The notes beneath the pieces are model-generated. The model made no database searches. It had not been told where the DNA came from and saw only the letters and a program-made list of their open reading frames with translations. This document shows, in pieces, positions 1 to 7,006 of a stretch of DNA of 13,761 nucleotides. The DNA comes from Porphyromonadaceae bacterium (GTDB taxonomy: Bacteria > Bacteroidota > Bacteroidia > Bacteroidales > Dysgonomonadaceae): NCBI GenBank assembly GCA_003517675.1, contig DPAC01000142.1, forward strand, positions 1 to 13,761. Direction: 5' to 3'. Both the position numbers and the translations under genes were made by a program. Position 1 is the stretch's first letter. Each line of letters starts with the position of its first letter.

Positions 1-545
1 AAGACTATCACATGGTCGACTGCCTCAAATGCCTCCTTAGAAACCACGTGTTTGAAGCAATTCCCCCAATTCGTGATGACAAGGTTACCTTCTGAGACAT
101 GGGTCACCCGTGTTTTCTCTTTGGAGAGAGACAGTCCTCTTTGTGCCAGAAAGGACGTGATAAGGGATTTTATCTCTTCAAGTATCTCCCTGCTCTCTGC
201 CGATTTGAGCCATTTTTCGAGTATTACCTTGTCGGTTTGTACATTGCTTGAAAGCCACTCGTGGTTGATGTGGTCGAAACACCTTTTGATATCGCCTTTC
301 AGTATCCATCCGGGAGAATTTTTCCTGTTTAGTAACTGATGTAATGCATCTATGGCTTCTGCCGTACTGCGTTCCCTTCGGAGACCGTAGGAGTAACCGT
401 CAGCCATTGTCTCGGTTACCGGTTCGAGCTATCAGGTATAATGCCTGCATCGCCCTATCAAGCAGGGTGGGTATCCCCAACGGGCGTTTTTTTTCGTTGT
501 TTTTTGCAATAAACATTCTATTAAGAGGTTTGGGCTTACAACACT
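1..545 (-). pseudogene. Decayed group II intron reverse transcriptase/maturase (partial)
   Basis: Read on the minus strand, three stretches match group II intron reverse transcriptases in the correct order. Near 545-430 there is an N-terminal RT block (KPLNRMFIAKNNEKKRPLGI, then PTLLDRAMQALYLIA). Near 428-210 there is EPVTETMADGYSYGLRRERS and then GWILKGDIKRCFDHINHEWL. Near 170-1 there is RGLSLSKEKTRVTH, then NWGNCFKHVVSKEAFEAVDH, which resembles the maturase (GIIM) region. A frameshift at about 426-429 separates the first two blocks. The GTPQGG and YADD palm motifs, which should follow 'EKWLKS', are missing, and a second segment is missing between 'VSEG' and 'NWGNC'. The rest stays open to the left edge of the window. 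The N-terminus ahead of about 545 is also absent, with an in-frame stop just upstream. Without the catalytic aspartates it cannot be an active reverse transcriptase. Intron RNA domains were not recognised here. Confidence 0.8.
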
Positions 546-550
546 TTTAT

Positions 551-575
551 CCTTTCCTTTCCTTTCCTTTCCTTT
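551..575. repeat. Pentanucleotide tandem repeat (CCTTT)5
   Basis: Five perfect copies of CCTTT (GGAAA-type on the other strand). They lie between the truncated end of the reverse transcriptase remnant and the terminator of the main operon, and outside any gene I can support. Such repeats can change copy number by slippage, but no gene or promoter here would obviously be affected. Confidence 0.9.
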
Positions 576-592
576 GTTACGATAGGTCTGAT

Positions 593-627
593 AAAAAAAG
601 AAAGCCCCATCCAAAAAGAATAGGGCT
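593..627 (-). terminator. Rho-independent terminator closing the SusCD operon
   Basis: On the minus strand AGCCCTATTC (627-618) can pair with GGATGGGGCT (612-603), giving a 10-bp stem with two G-T pairs and a five-base loop. TTTC and a run of seven T follow. It lies about 70 bp downstream of the stop codon of the DUF1080 gene. A smaller perfect hairpin, GGCAC/GTGCC (677-681 with 688-692), sits between the stop codon and this terminator. This marks the likely 3' end of the long minus-strand transcript. Confidence 0.85.
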
Positions 628-696
628 ATATGGGGTGCCCAATGACAAGCCTGAGGAATTACCTGCCCGTTTGGTCGGCACTAACTGGTGCCTTCA

Positions 697-1968
697 TTAC
701 AGGGTTTTCAAATATAGGTTTTTCCAGAGAACTTTGATGCCACCGCCGTCGTGAATTTGCAATGCAATGCGTCCCTGTGCTGTGCCAATTTTCTCATCGA
801 TTAGGTTTGCCATCTCTTCTCCGTTGAGCCAGGTCTGAACGTGATCACCCTTTACCACAATACGGAGCGTGTTCCAGTTGCCCTCCTTCAAAATGTTTTC
901 TTTTTCATCGGGGATCTGTGCAAGCCATCCGCGGCCATACGATTCATAGATACCGCCCGTGTCATGGCCTTTGGGGGCTACTTCCACCTGCCAGCCACTC
1001 ACAATGGTACCGGGCCATATGATGGAGCGAAAGAACACACCCGAGTTTCCGTCGGCCTCCTGTTTGAACTCAAGGCTCAGGTCAAAGTCATCGTAATATT
1101 CGCGGGTAGCAAGGTAGCCATACTGTTTGTCCGGGCCGCTTTCACAAACCAATACCCCATCCTGTACATACCATTTTTCGGTACCGTAAACCTCCCAACC
1201 ATGCAGGTCGGTGCCGTTAAACAGGGATACTTCTTTTGTTTTGCTGGGCAGTTCTTTGATCTTCATATTGCGAAACCATACCGGTGAGCCATGGTCCTGA
1301 AGGCAGATGACGCCTTTGTGGGCCAATCCATATTCGGGTGCGTTTTCCCATTTGCCGCTGTTTTTGCGTGCAAACCAATCGTCTGTCCATGCTTCAAATT
1401 CCAGCACTTTTTCGCCGTTGAGCCAGTGCTCCACATGTCCGTTGTCGAAGACAATCTTAGAGGTGTTCCATTCACCGGCCGGCTTGATCAAGGTTTTTGC
1501 CGGGTCTGTTGTGTGCATAGCATAGTCGGCTGCTGTTTTTTGCCAGTCTTCCAGCGGCTCGGGAAATCCCAGATCGTCGATCAACTGATATTCCGGTCCG
1601 GTCACATAAGGAACGGCAAACTTCGGGTGTTCCACTACATGGTACAATACGCCGCTGTTTCCGCCCTCGGCAATCTTCCAGTCCCATACCAGTTCAAAAT
1701 TCTCATACACTTTTTCAGTGACAATGTAACCATGTTCATCGGCGCCTTCGCCTTTAGCCTGTATCATGCCATCTTCTGCAAACCAGGGAGCAGTGAGGCT
1801 GTCGCCATTGTAGTCACGCCATCCGTTAAGGGTGGCACCGTCGAAAAGAAGCTCCCATCCTTCTGCTTTTTCTTGCTGGGTCAGTTGGTTGTGCTTCGCT
1901 TCTTGCGTGCAGGCTGTTGTAAGTGCTGCCATCGCAATTGTACTCATCAGATAAAAATTAAATTTCAT
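697..1968 (-). CDS. Lipoprotein with two tandem DUF1080 (3-keto-disaccharide hydrolase-type) domains
   Basis: A protein of 423 residues. The N-terminus is a lipoprotein signal ending at Cys20 (ALTTAC; Thr rather than Leu at -3, so slightly atypical). Two copies of one domain follow, at about 36-238 and 246-421. Paired motifs show the duplication: LFDGATLNGW and LFNGTDLHGW; GGNSGVLYH and DGNSGVFFR; GEWNTSKIVF with HWLNGEKV and GNWNTLRIVV with TWLNGEEM; WFRNMKIKEL and LWKNLYLKTL. This matches the DUF1080 family (PF06439), concanavalin-like folds linked to hydrolysis or elimination of 3-keto-glycosides. Many family members have a single domain. It is the last gene of the operon, 48 bp after the SusE/F-like gene, and an A-rich leader with AGAAAAGA lies just before the ATG. 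It probably acts in the periplasm or at the outer membrane on the imported ligand. The substrate is unknown, and no partner 3-dehydrogenase (Gfo/Idh/MocA or GMC type) is present in the window. Confidence 0.85.
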   Translation of the reverse strand: MKFNFYLMSTIAMAALTTACTQEAKHNQLTQQEKAEGWELLFDGATLNGWRDYNGDSLTAPWFAEDGMIQAKGEGADEHGYIVTEKVYENFELVWDWKIAEGGNSGVLYHVVEHPKFAVPYVTGPEYQLIDDLGFPEPLEDWQKTAADYAMHTTDPAKTLIKPAGEWNTSKIVFDNGHVEHWLNGEKVLEFEAWTDDWFARKNSGKWENAPEYGLAHKGVICLQDHGSPVWFRNMKIKELPSKTKEVSLFNGTDLHGWEVYGTEKWYVQDGVLVCESGPDKQYGYLATREYYDDFDLSLEFKQEADGNSGVFFRSIIWPGTIVSGWQVEVAPKGHDTGGIYESYGRGWLAQIPDEKENILKEGNWNTLRIVVKGDHVQTWLNGEEMANLIDEKIGTAQGRIALQIHDGGGIKVLWKNLYLKTL

Positions 1969-2014
1969 GTCTTTTCTTTTTTTTATATACTGGCTACTTC
2001 TCAGCTTTGATATA

Positions 2015-2035
2015 GATTATTGTTGCACAATAATC
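2015..2035 (-). other. Perfect 9-bp hairpin spanning the stop codon of the SusE/F-like gene
   Basis: GATTATTGT (2015-2023) and ACAATAATC (2027-2035) are perfect inverted repeats with a three-base loop. On the minus strand the hairpin covers the last codons (Ile-Ile-Val-Gln-Gln) and the TAA stop of the upstream gene. It is AT-rich and no T-run follows, so it is not a standard terminator. It could be an mRNA-stability or processing element between two operon genes, or chance in AT-rich coding sequence. Confidence 0.45.
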
Positions 2036-3534
2036 TTCAGCATGGTTTTCTTTCCATAAAGTGTGGTCACGCCTGTATATTCAAACCCTTCCATGTCGGG
2101 ACCTCTATAATAGTTAGACTTGCCTGGTTCCGAAGAAATTCCGGTGATCTTTCCTTCATCATTCAGTGCACCGCTATCATCTACCGCTTTGATTACTTTG
2201 ATGATGCCATATTTGATATTGTCTGCAAACTGCCGGCGGATAGCAATATAAGTTCCGTCCACAATCTGTAGAACAGGTGTACCCGTTCTGTCGGAGGAAG
2301 CGTTCAGCCGCTGTAACAACTGCTTATCAGCTGATCCGGTACCGGTTACAAAGGTGGAAAGTTTATCGAGCTCCTGGTAAGTTTCCCAGTTGCCGTGGGT
2401 GTTGTCGAAGAAGTTGTCCAGATCCATTTCTGCCGCCATCTCAGGTGGTATCAATTTGAAGAAAGTGGCATTCAAGCCAACGTTCGTCAGCCAGGGAGCA
2501 TCCACTTGTCTGCCTACCGTGCCACCCGTTATACGGTCTGCACTGGCAAAACCTGGTCCGCGATTGGCTATCGGAACAAAACTGCTGTTTCTCCAGAAAT
2601 TAACGAAAGCAAAGTCAATTCTTCCGGATGTGCTGTTTACCAGATCGTTAAGTGTGACCACGTTCTTGAGTTGCCCGTTCACTACCAGTCCCTCGAAAGA
2701 GAAGATATAGGGTTGAGAAGGGTTGAAGGGGTTTTCCCACTCGGGTGCCATCTCGATGTTTTCGAAAATCAAAGCCCTGCCCTCGGGTATGCCGGTGATT
2801 GTAACAATATCTGTGAATGCCGTTTCTTTATAGCCATCGGCATCGGTCACAATCACGACAATCGCATCGGCTCTTTCATCGTCGACTGTAATCTCAAAGC
2901 TGAAGTTTTTTTCTTTGTCAGCAGGTGTGACATTAATAGTCTGTAATGGGGAAAGTTCCAGATAGGGCGATTTTCGTGCCAAAGCATATTGGATAGATTG
3001 CAGCCCCACCTTTGATGAGGCAGTTCCGGAAATGGACACGATACCGTTTAGTTCTACCGCCTCTATCTGTTGAGGAATAAGCATTACCACGGGTGGCACA
3101 CCTTTCAGGTTTTGGATCACTATAGACTCCTGAGCCTTCTTTGTGTATATATCGGTTGCAAACACTCCTATGGCTGCAGTCTCCTTGTCGGCGATATTGA
3201 TTTCGATCGAAAATTCCTGACTCTTGGGAAACCCATCGAAGATTAGATAAACCCGGTAATTTTTATTGATCTCTTCGTACCCGTTCTCTCCATTTTTGAG
3301 CAGGGTGACGTATAGATCACGTAGTCCGTTCTCGGAGGTTACTATCCCTGTAATGATTTCATTTTTCCTGTATTCTGCCGTCGCCAGTGTATTCTCAGAA
3401 GTGATTGTCACTACTGGTGGCGGGTAGGCATTGTCGTCGGTATAATCAACCGCTACAGACTCTTCGTTGCATCCCCATAAAAGCAGGGAAGAGAATGCAA
3501 TCATCGTGTAAAGAATTCCTTTCAAACGTTTCAT
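2017..3534 (-). CDS. SusE/SusF-like surface lipoprotein with Ig-like domains
   Basis: A protein of 505 residues with a lipoprotein signal (SSLLLWGC, Cys22) followed by acidic residues (NEES), in keeping with Bacteroidota surface-export signals. Residues about 40-145 and 148-248 are two beta-rich, Ig-like segments, each ending in a V-A-T-D or V-T-D-A type strand. The larger C-terminal part (about 253-505) is Trp-, Phe- and Asn-rich and I do not recognise it; aromatic residues such as those near FWRNSSFV and NWETY would suit ligand binding. Its place after susC, susD and the EEP genes, with short gaps, fits the SusE/F position in polysaccharide-utilization-type loci, where such lipoproteins bind ligand at the cell surface. 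No catalytic motif was seen. The SusE/F-like role is inferred from position, lipoprotein signal and fold character, not from clear sequence motifs. The gap to the preceding EEP-like lipoprotein gene is 18 bp. Confidence 0.6.
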   Translation of the reverse strand: MKRLKGILYTMIAFSSLLLWGCNEESVAVDYTDDNAYPPPVVTITSENTLATAEYRKNEIITGIVTSENGLRDLYVTLLKNGENGYEEINKNYRVYLIFDGFPKSQEFSIEINIADKETAAIGVFATDIYTKKAQESIVIQNLKGVPPVVMLIPQQIEAVELNGIVSISGTASSKVGLQSIQYALARKSPYLELSPLQTINVTPADKEKNFSFEITVDDERADAIVVIVTDADGYKETAFTDIVTITGIPEGRALIFENIEMAPEWENPFNPSQPYIFSFEGLVVNGQLKNVVTLNDLVNSTSGRIDFAFVNFWRNSSFVPIANRGPGFASADRITGGTVGRQVDAPWLTNVGLNATFFKLIPPEMAAEMDLDNFFDNTHGNWETYQELDKLSTFVTGTGSADKQLLQRLNASSDRTGTPVLQIVDGTYIAIRRQFADNIKYGIIKVIKAVDDSGALNDEGKITGISSEPGKSNYYRGPDMEGFEYTGVTTLYGKKTMLKIIVQQ

Positions 3535-3552
3535 ATGCTATTTTTTTATTGT

Positions 3553-4317
3553 TTATTGTAAATATTCCACTTCGAGCAGAAAACTTTTAAGGGCATTCTG
3601 TATTCCTGTCTCAGTCAGGTTTCTGAACTTCCATTTTTTTGAACCCAGTATATAAAGACAATAGCTGCTGGTTACCTGGTTGTTTTCAGCTAACGTCAGT
3701 TCGAAGTTGTTATCCGGAATTGTTTCAGACAAGGCCGATCGGAACATGCTAAAATCTTCTCTTCTCATGGTGCCTATAACCAATACGGATTGTTCTACCG
3801 CTTTCTTTAGATGCGGTAAGGCTCCCGTTATCTGGCTGGAATGGTTGAATGAAGCAACCAAGATATTGACGTTTAATCCGGGTCTGATTTCAGCAGGTGT
3901 CTGCATCAACCGGCACTCATCGGTCACCCTGATCAGTTCCATTTGCGGAACCGGTTTCCGGAAAAGGAGCGTGCTGCCAACGTAGCTGTCAGTCGTAATT
4001 GAAGTTGGCACGAAGATGGGAAATCTCTCTGCCATTACCGCCAATTTCGCTCCTGGGTGAAGTCTGGGTGGGGCATATCTGACATTGGCCTTATCCAGTA
4101 TCAGGAGGTGACTTCCCTCTTTTTTTGCCCATTCAGCGACTGTTGAGTACCCCGAGATTGTAAAGGGGTTGTTCCCTGTAAGGTCAGAGAGGACAGATAC
4201 TTTCGCTGTTCGGGTTTTATCCCAAGACGGTTCAGGTGTTTTCGGAGAATCATCGGGAGTGTCTCCGGAACAACCGATTAAGAAAGCAAGGAATATAGCA
4301 TAAGTCAGATGTCGCAT
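3553..4317 (-). CDS. Lipoprotein resembling a catalytically dead EEP-domain paralog
   Basis: About 254 residues from the start chosen here, MRHLTYAIFLAFLIGC, which gives a compact lipoprotein signal with Cys16 and an acidic SGDTPDD tail. Earlier in-frame ATGs at 4338 (overlapping the stop codon of the preceding gene) and 4368 are possible; they only add residues before the signal. By-eye alignment with the preceding EEP enzyme is colinear over the full length: LLILDKAN with FVTLQEVD, SYVGSTLLFRKPV with EYGVAILSRYPI, VASFNHSS with VTHLDHST, LVIGTMRR with LLAGDFNA, LYILGSKKWK with DYIFGKPAGKW, and LLEVEY with LTEVQF. The EEP catalytic and metal-binding residues are replaced: Glu to Lys76, His to Ser156, Asp-x-Asn to Thr183-x-Arg185, Asp to Leu221, and the terminal Asp-His to Ala-Leu. 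The frame is intact with no stop, so it looks like a maintained pseudoenzyme, perhaps ligand-binding. The relation to EEP is my inference; family searches may label it hypothetical. Confidence 0.65.
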   Translation of the reverse strand: MRHLTYAIFLAFLIGCSGDTPDDSPKTPEPSWDKTRTAKVSVLSDLTGNNPFTISGYSTVAEWAKKEGSHLLILDKANVRYAPPRLHPGAKLAVMAERFPIFVPTSITTDSYVGSTLLFRKPVPQMELIRVTDECRLMQTPAEIRPGLNVNILVASFNHSSQITGALPHLKKAVEQSVLVIGTMRREDFSMFRSALSETIPDNNFELTLAENNQVTSSYCLYILGSKKWKFRNLTETGIQNALKSFLLEVEYLQ

Positions 4318-4330
4318 TGTATTGTTTATC

Positions 4331-5110
4331 TTACTCATTATTGAATTGAACCTCGGTAAGCATGGCACAATGATCGGTTAGTGACGTTACATTGGTCAGT
4401 ACTTCGAATGATTTAACCGTCCACTTACCGGCTGGTTTCCCGAAGATATAATCGATTTTGCTCGTAGGAGCAGACGACGGATAAGTGGCATAATTGTTGC
4501 AAATACGTTGCCAGCTAGCCATGGCTGTGGTGATAGTCGATTCAGAGGGTTTTGCGTTAAAATCACCTGCTAACAAGGTCGGGATGGTAGCGCCGATTAC
4601 ACCGTTCAATTGTTGTGCCATGGATGTACGAACCCCTTCGGTTGAATGATCGAGATGGGTGACGGCTATGCGCAGCTTCTGCTTCGATTGAGGTTCTATC
4701 ACGTCCACATAAAGCAACGTACGGGGTTCTTTCATTTCTGCCGGATTACCGGTAAGCCTGTTGTTGGAGATTTTCTCGATCGGATACCTGGAGAGGATTG
4801 CCACTCCGTACTCTCCTTGCTGAAAATCAATGGATTTCCCGAATGCGGAGAAATACCCGAGCTCAGCCGCCAGTTCCGTGGTAAAATCTTTCTTTCCGTT
4901 GCGTTCTGTCTTGAAATCTACTTCCTGTAATGTCACGAAATCAGGGTCATACTGTTTGATAAAGTCGGCAAAAGGTGCAGCGTTGTATCCCGTCATTTGT
5001 CCGGACATGCGGGTGTTCATGTTCAGGAGCTTTACTGTTTGAGCAGGTAACGCTGCACAGAAGAAGACCATGAACAGAAGAGTGAACAGTATATATTGCT
5101 TATTTTTCAT
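4331..5110 (-). CDS. Secreted endonuclease/exonuclease/phosphatase (EEP) family hydrolase
   Basis: A protein of 259 residues of the Mg-dependent EEP superfamily (PF03372), which cleaves phosphodiester or phosphomonoester bonds in nucleic acids, sphingomyelin, phosphoinositides and related compounds. A signal peptide of about 23 residues (hydrophobic, then ALPAQ) suggests periplasmic location. The family's active-site set is complete: Asn30 (LLNMNT), Glu63 (LQEVD), His152 (VTHLDH), Asp183 and Asn185 (GDFN), Asp220 (KIDYIFG) and Asp246-His247 (TDHCAM). The length is typical of short bacterial EEP proteins. It sits 102 bp after susD and just ahead of the EEP-like lipoprotein gene. The context suggests it removes phosphate or splits a phosphodiester in the ligand brought in by SusCD. 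The actual substrate cannot be read from the sequence. Confidence 0.87.
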   Translation of the reverse strand: MKNKQYILFTLLFMVFFCAALPAQTVKLLNMNTRMSGQMTGYNAAPFADFIKQYDPDFVTLQEVDFKTERNGKKDFTTELAAELGYFSAFGKSIDFQQGEYGVAILSRYPIEKISNNRLTGNPAEMKEPRTLLYVDVIEPQSKQKLRIAVTHLDHSTEGVRTSMAQQLNGVIGATIPTLLAGDFNAKPSESTITTAMASWQRICNNYATYPSSAPTSKIDYIFGKPAGKWTVKSFEVLTNVTSLTDHCAMLTEVQFNNE

Positions 5111-5212
5111 ACGAAAATATTTTATTCTTTTACATTAAGGTCGTATGGAACTCGCTGTTATCATGTACTTGTGTGAAAAACATGTTCATGCTCGTTTCAT
5201 ATGCTTGATTTA

Positions 5213-6994
5213 TTAATCATCCCATCCCGGGTTGTTGGGACGCAGATTCGGATTTAGTTCCATCTGGCGGAAAGGTAACGACCAGAGGTAGTTTTTCGGG
5301 TTCTCAAAAACACGGGATTCATCGAAAATAAGAAACCCGTTGCTATCGAATTTGGTGCTCGCAGCAAATACGGACGGATCAAAGGCATAGTCTCTGCGAA
5401 TGCCTTTCAGAATACCCATTTCCTGTCGTTCCGGTGATTCATTTTTATCGACACCCAACTTGTATCCCTGTTTCCAGCGAATCAAATCAAACCAGCGATG
5501 TCCTTCCATAAAGAGCTCCACCCTGCGTTCTCTTTCCAATTCGGCTTTCACGTCCAGTCCGTTAGCAGCAAGTTCCGCCAGGTTCATTCGTTTCATTCCC
5601 ACACGGTCACGCAATAAATTCACTGTTTCATCTATAACGGATTGATTCAGTGCATTCAATTCGTACATCGCCTCAGCATAGTTGAGTAGTACTTCACCGT
5701 AGCGAATGAAAATAATGTCGTTGTCATCTTGGTTGTAAACAGGTACTTTTGACGGCTCGCAATACTTTCTAACATAGTAGCCGGTGTAGGTGACAGCGCC
5801 TTTTCCATCGTTATGGAATTTGGGTGACCGGAAGATATTTGTTTTGGATGCATCCTCAGCCGGATTTTTAGTGCCTCTCCCGTCTTCCCGGCCGTACCAT
5901 TTGTCGTAACCCGGATAAACGATCGACTGTTTGAGTCGCGGATCACGGTTCACGAAAACACTGTCGTAAGCGCTATATGCCGGCGTGTAGGTGCCATTGC
6001 CCTTGTAAAGAGGAGATTTCTCAATCGGTAACCCGTCTGTGCAGAGATAGCTGTCTATCAAAGATTTTGTAGGATTGAACCGGATGATCTGGTCAGGTAC
6101 CTGCAACTCCCTGCTCAGATTATGGCGGGTAGGAGAGGGCAGATTGAAATTGTAAACATATGAGAGGATCGGTTCCTTGTTGTTGGCATTTCTCGACGCT
6201 CTTCCTTCAAAAGTAAACAGGTCAAAGTAATCTTGCTCTGGTCTTCCTGTTGAATAGAGCTGATGATAAGCAAATTTTCCTCCGGGCATCAATGCTTTGC
6301 TTGCATCCCGTGCAGTTTCCCATCTGCCGTTTTGAAGGGCAACACGCGACTCCATTGCTTTTGCGGCAGCTCCTGAAATTCGTCCGAAATTCTCCGTTCC
6401 TGGCTCAATATAAGGAGGAAGCTTCTCAGCTGCTTCACCCAACTCCTCCAATATAAAATCTACAATCACAGAACGTTCGGTACGCGGTGCCATCAGTTCT
6501 TCGTCACCGGCACTAACAGTTGTAGTGATAAAAGGAACATCTCCCCAGAAGCAGGTGAGATAGTAATAGATGAACGCACGGAGGAACTTTACTTCTGCAG
6601 CATATTGTTCAAGTAACACCGGATCTACGCTTGTTGCTCTCTGATAATTGTTGAGGAAGTGGTTGCAACGGCGCAGTTGCCGGTAACTATCGCGGTAACG
6701 GGTGTTTAGAGTGCTAAAGTCAGAACCATAGAGTCCGCTGCCAATCTGCCGCCAGCTTGTCATGGTGTACCAGGGTGCGTTGTCGCTTAACCCTTCTGAG
6801 ATATTGATGGGAAGGTCCTTCCCAACGAGCGCCCAGTAACATGCGTTTGCCGCATTTTTAACCTGTAATTCTGTCTGCCAGAAATTTTCATCTGTTAATT
6901 CATCCAGCGGTGCTTTTTCTAAAAATTGATCGTTGCAGGACCAGAAGAGAAACAGGGCGAGAAAGAGTCCGTATATTTTATTTATTCGTCTCAT
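5213..6994 (-). CDS. susD: SusD/RagB-family ligand-binding outer-membrane lipoprotein
   Basis: A protein of 593 residues with a lipoprotein signal (LFLFWSC, Cys20) and the usual SusD start after it (NDQFLEKAPLDELTDENFW). The TPR-rich body contains LRRCNHFLNNY, the RFLRAFIYYYL-type helix (here KFLRAFIYYYLTCFWGDVPF) and IIFIRYGEVLLNYAEAMYEL. Near 485-505 it has the family signature ERERRVELFMEGHRWFDLI, and it ends with the typical LWSLPF...NPNLRPNNPGW. SusD proteins sit on top of SusC and close the transporter over the ligand at the cell surface. The gene follows susC by 12 bp, so the two are surely co-transcribed. Ligand specificity cannot be inferred, because binding residues vary. The symbol denotes the family role, not identity with the starch system. 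Confidence 0.95.
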   Translation of the reverse strand: MRRINKIYGLFLALFLFWSCNDQFLEKAPLDELTDENFWQTELQVKNAANACYWALVGKDLPINISEGLSDNAPWYTMTSWRQIGSGLYGSDFSTLNTRYRDSYRQLRRCNHFLNNYQRATSVDPVLLEQYAAEVKFLRAFIYYYLTCFWGDVPFITTTVSAGDEELMAPRTERSVIVDFILEELGEAAEKLPPYIEPGTENFGRISGAAAKAMESRVALQNGRWETARDASKALMPGGKFAYHQLYSTGRPEQDYFDLFTFEGRASRNANNKEPILSYVYNFNLPSPTRHNLSRELQVPDQIIRFNPTKSLIDSYLCTDGLPIEKSPLYKGNGTYTPAYSAYDSVFVNRDPRLKQSIVYPGYDKWYGREDGRGTKNPAEDASKTNIFRSPKFHNDGKGAVTYTGYYVRKYCEPSKVPVYNQDDNDIIFIRYGEVLLNYAEAMYELNALNQSVIDETVNLLRDRVGMKRMNLAELAANGLDVKAELERERRVELFMEGHRWFDLIRWKQGYKLGVDKNESPERQEMGILKGIRRDYAFDPSVFAASTKFDSNGFLIFDESRVFENPKNYLWSLPFRQMELNPNLRPNNPGWDD

Positions 6995-7006
6995 ATATTT
7001 TAATAT

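Noticed and set aside
344..754. Plus-strand open frame of 136 codons
   Set aside because: It crosses the reverse transcriptase remnant, the CCTTT repeat, the terminator and the end of the DUF1080 gene; no protein homology.
1291..2010. Plus-strand open frame of 239 codons
   Set aside because: It lies antisense to the DUF1080 gene, whose motifs are unmistakable, and its product is cysteine-rich and low-sense.
4318..4368. Longer start for the EEP-like lipoprotein at 4368
   Set aside because: It would place 17 extra polar and basic residues before the lipoprotein signal and overlap the upstream gene by 38 bases; the start at 4317 gives a standard signal.
5111..5130. Possible internal promoter TATTTTCG before the EEP gene
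   Set aside because: It lies only a few bases from the ATG and has no spaced -33 element.
5130..5189. Minus-strand 19-codon frame (MNMFFTQVHDNSEFHTTLM) in the 102-bp gap between susD and the EEP gene
   Set aside because: Too short to judge, no ribosome-binding signal and no known small-protein pattern; chance is the simplest view.
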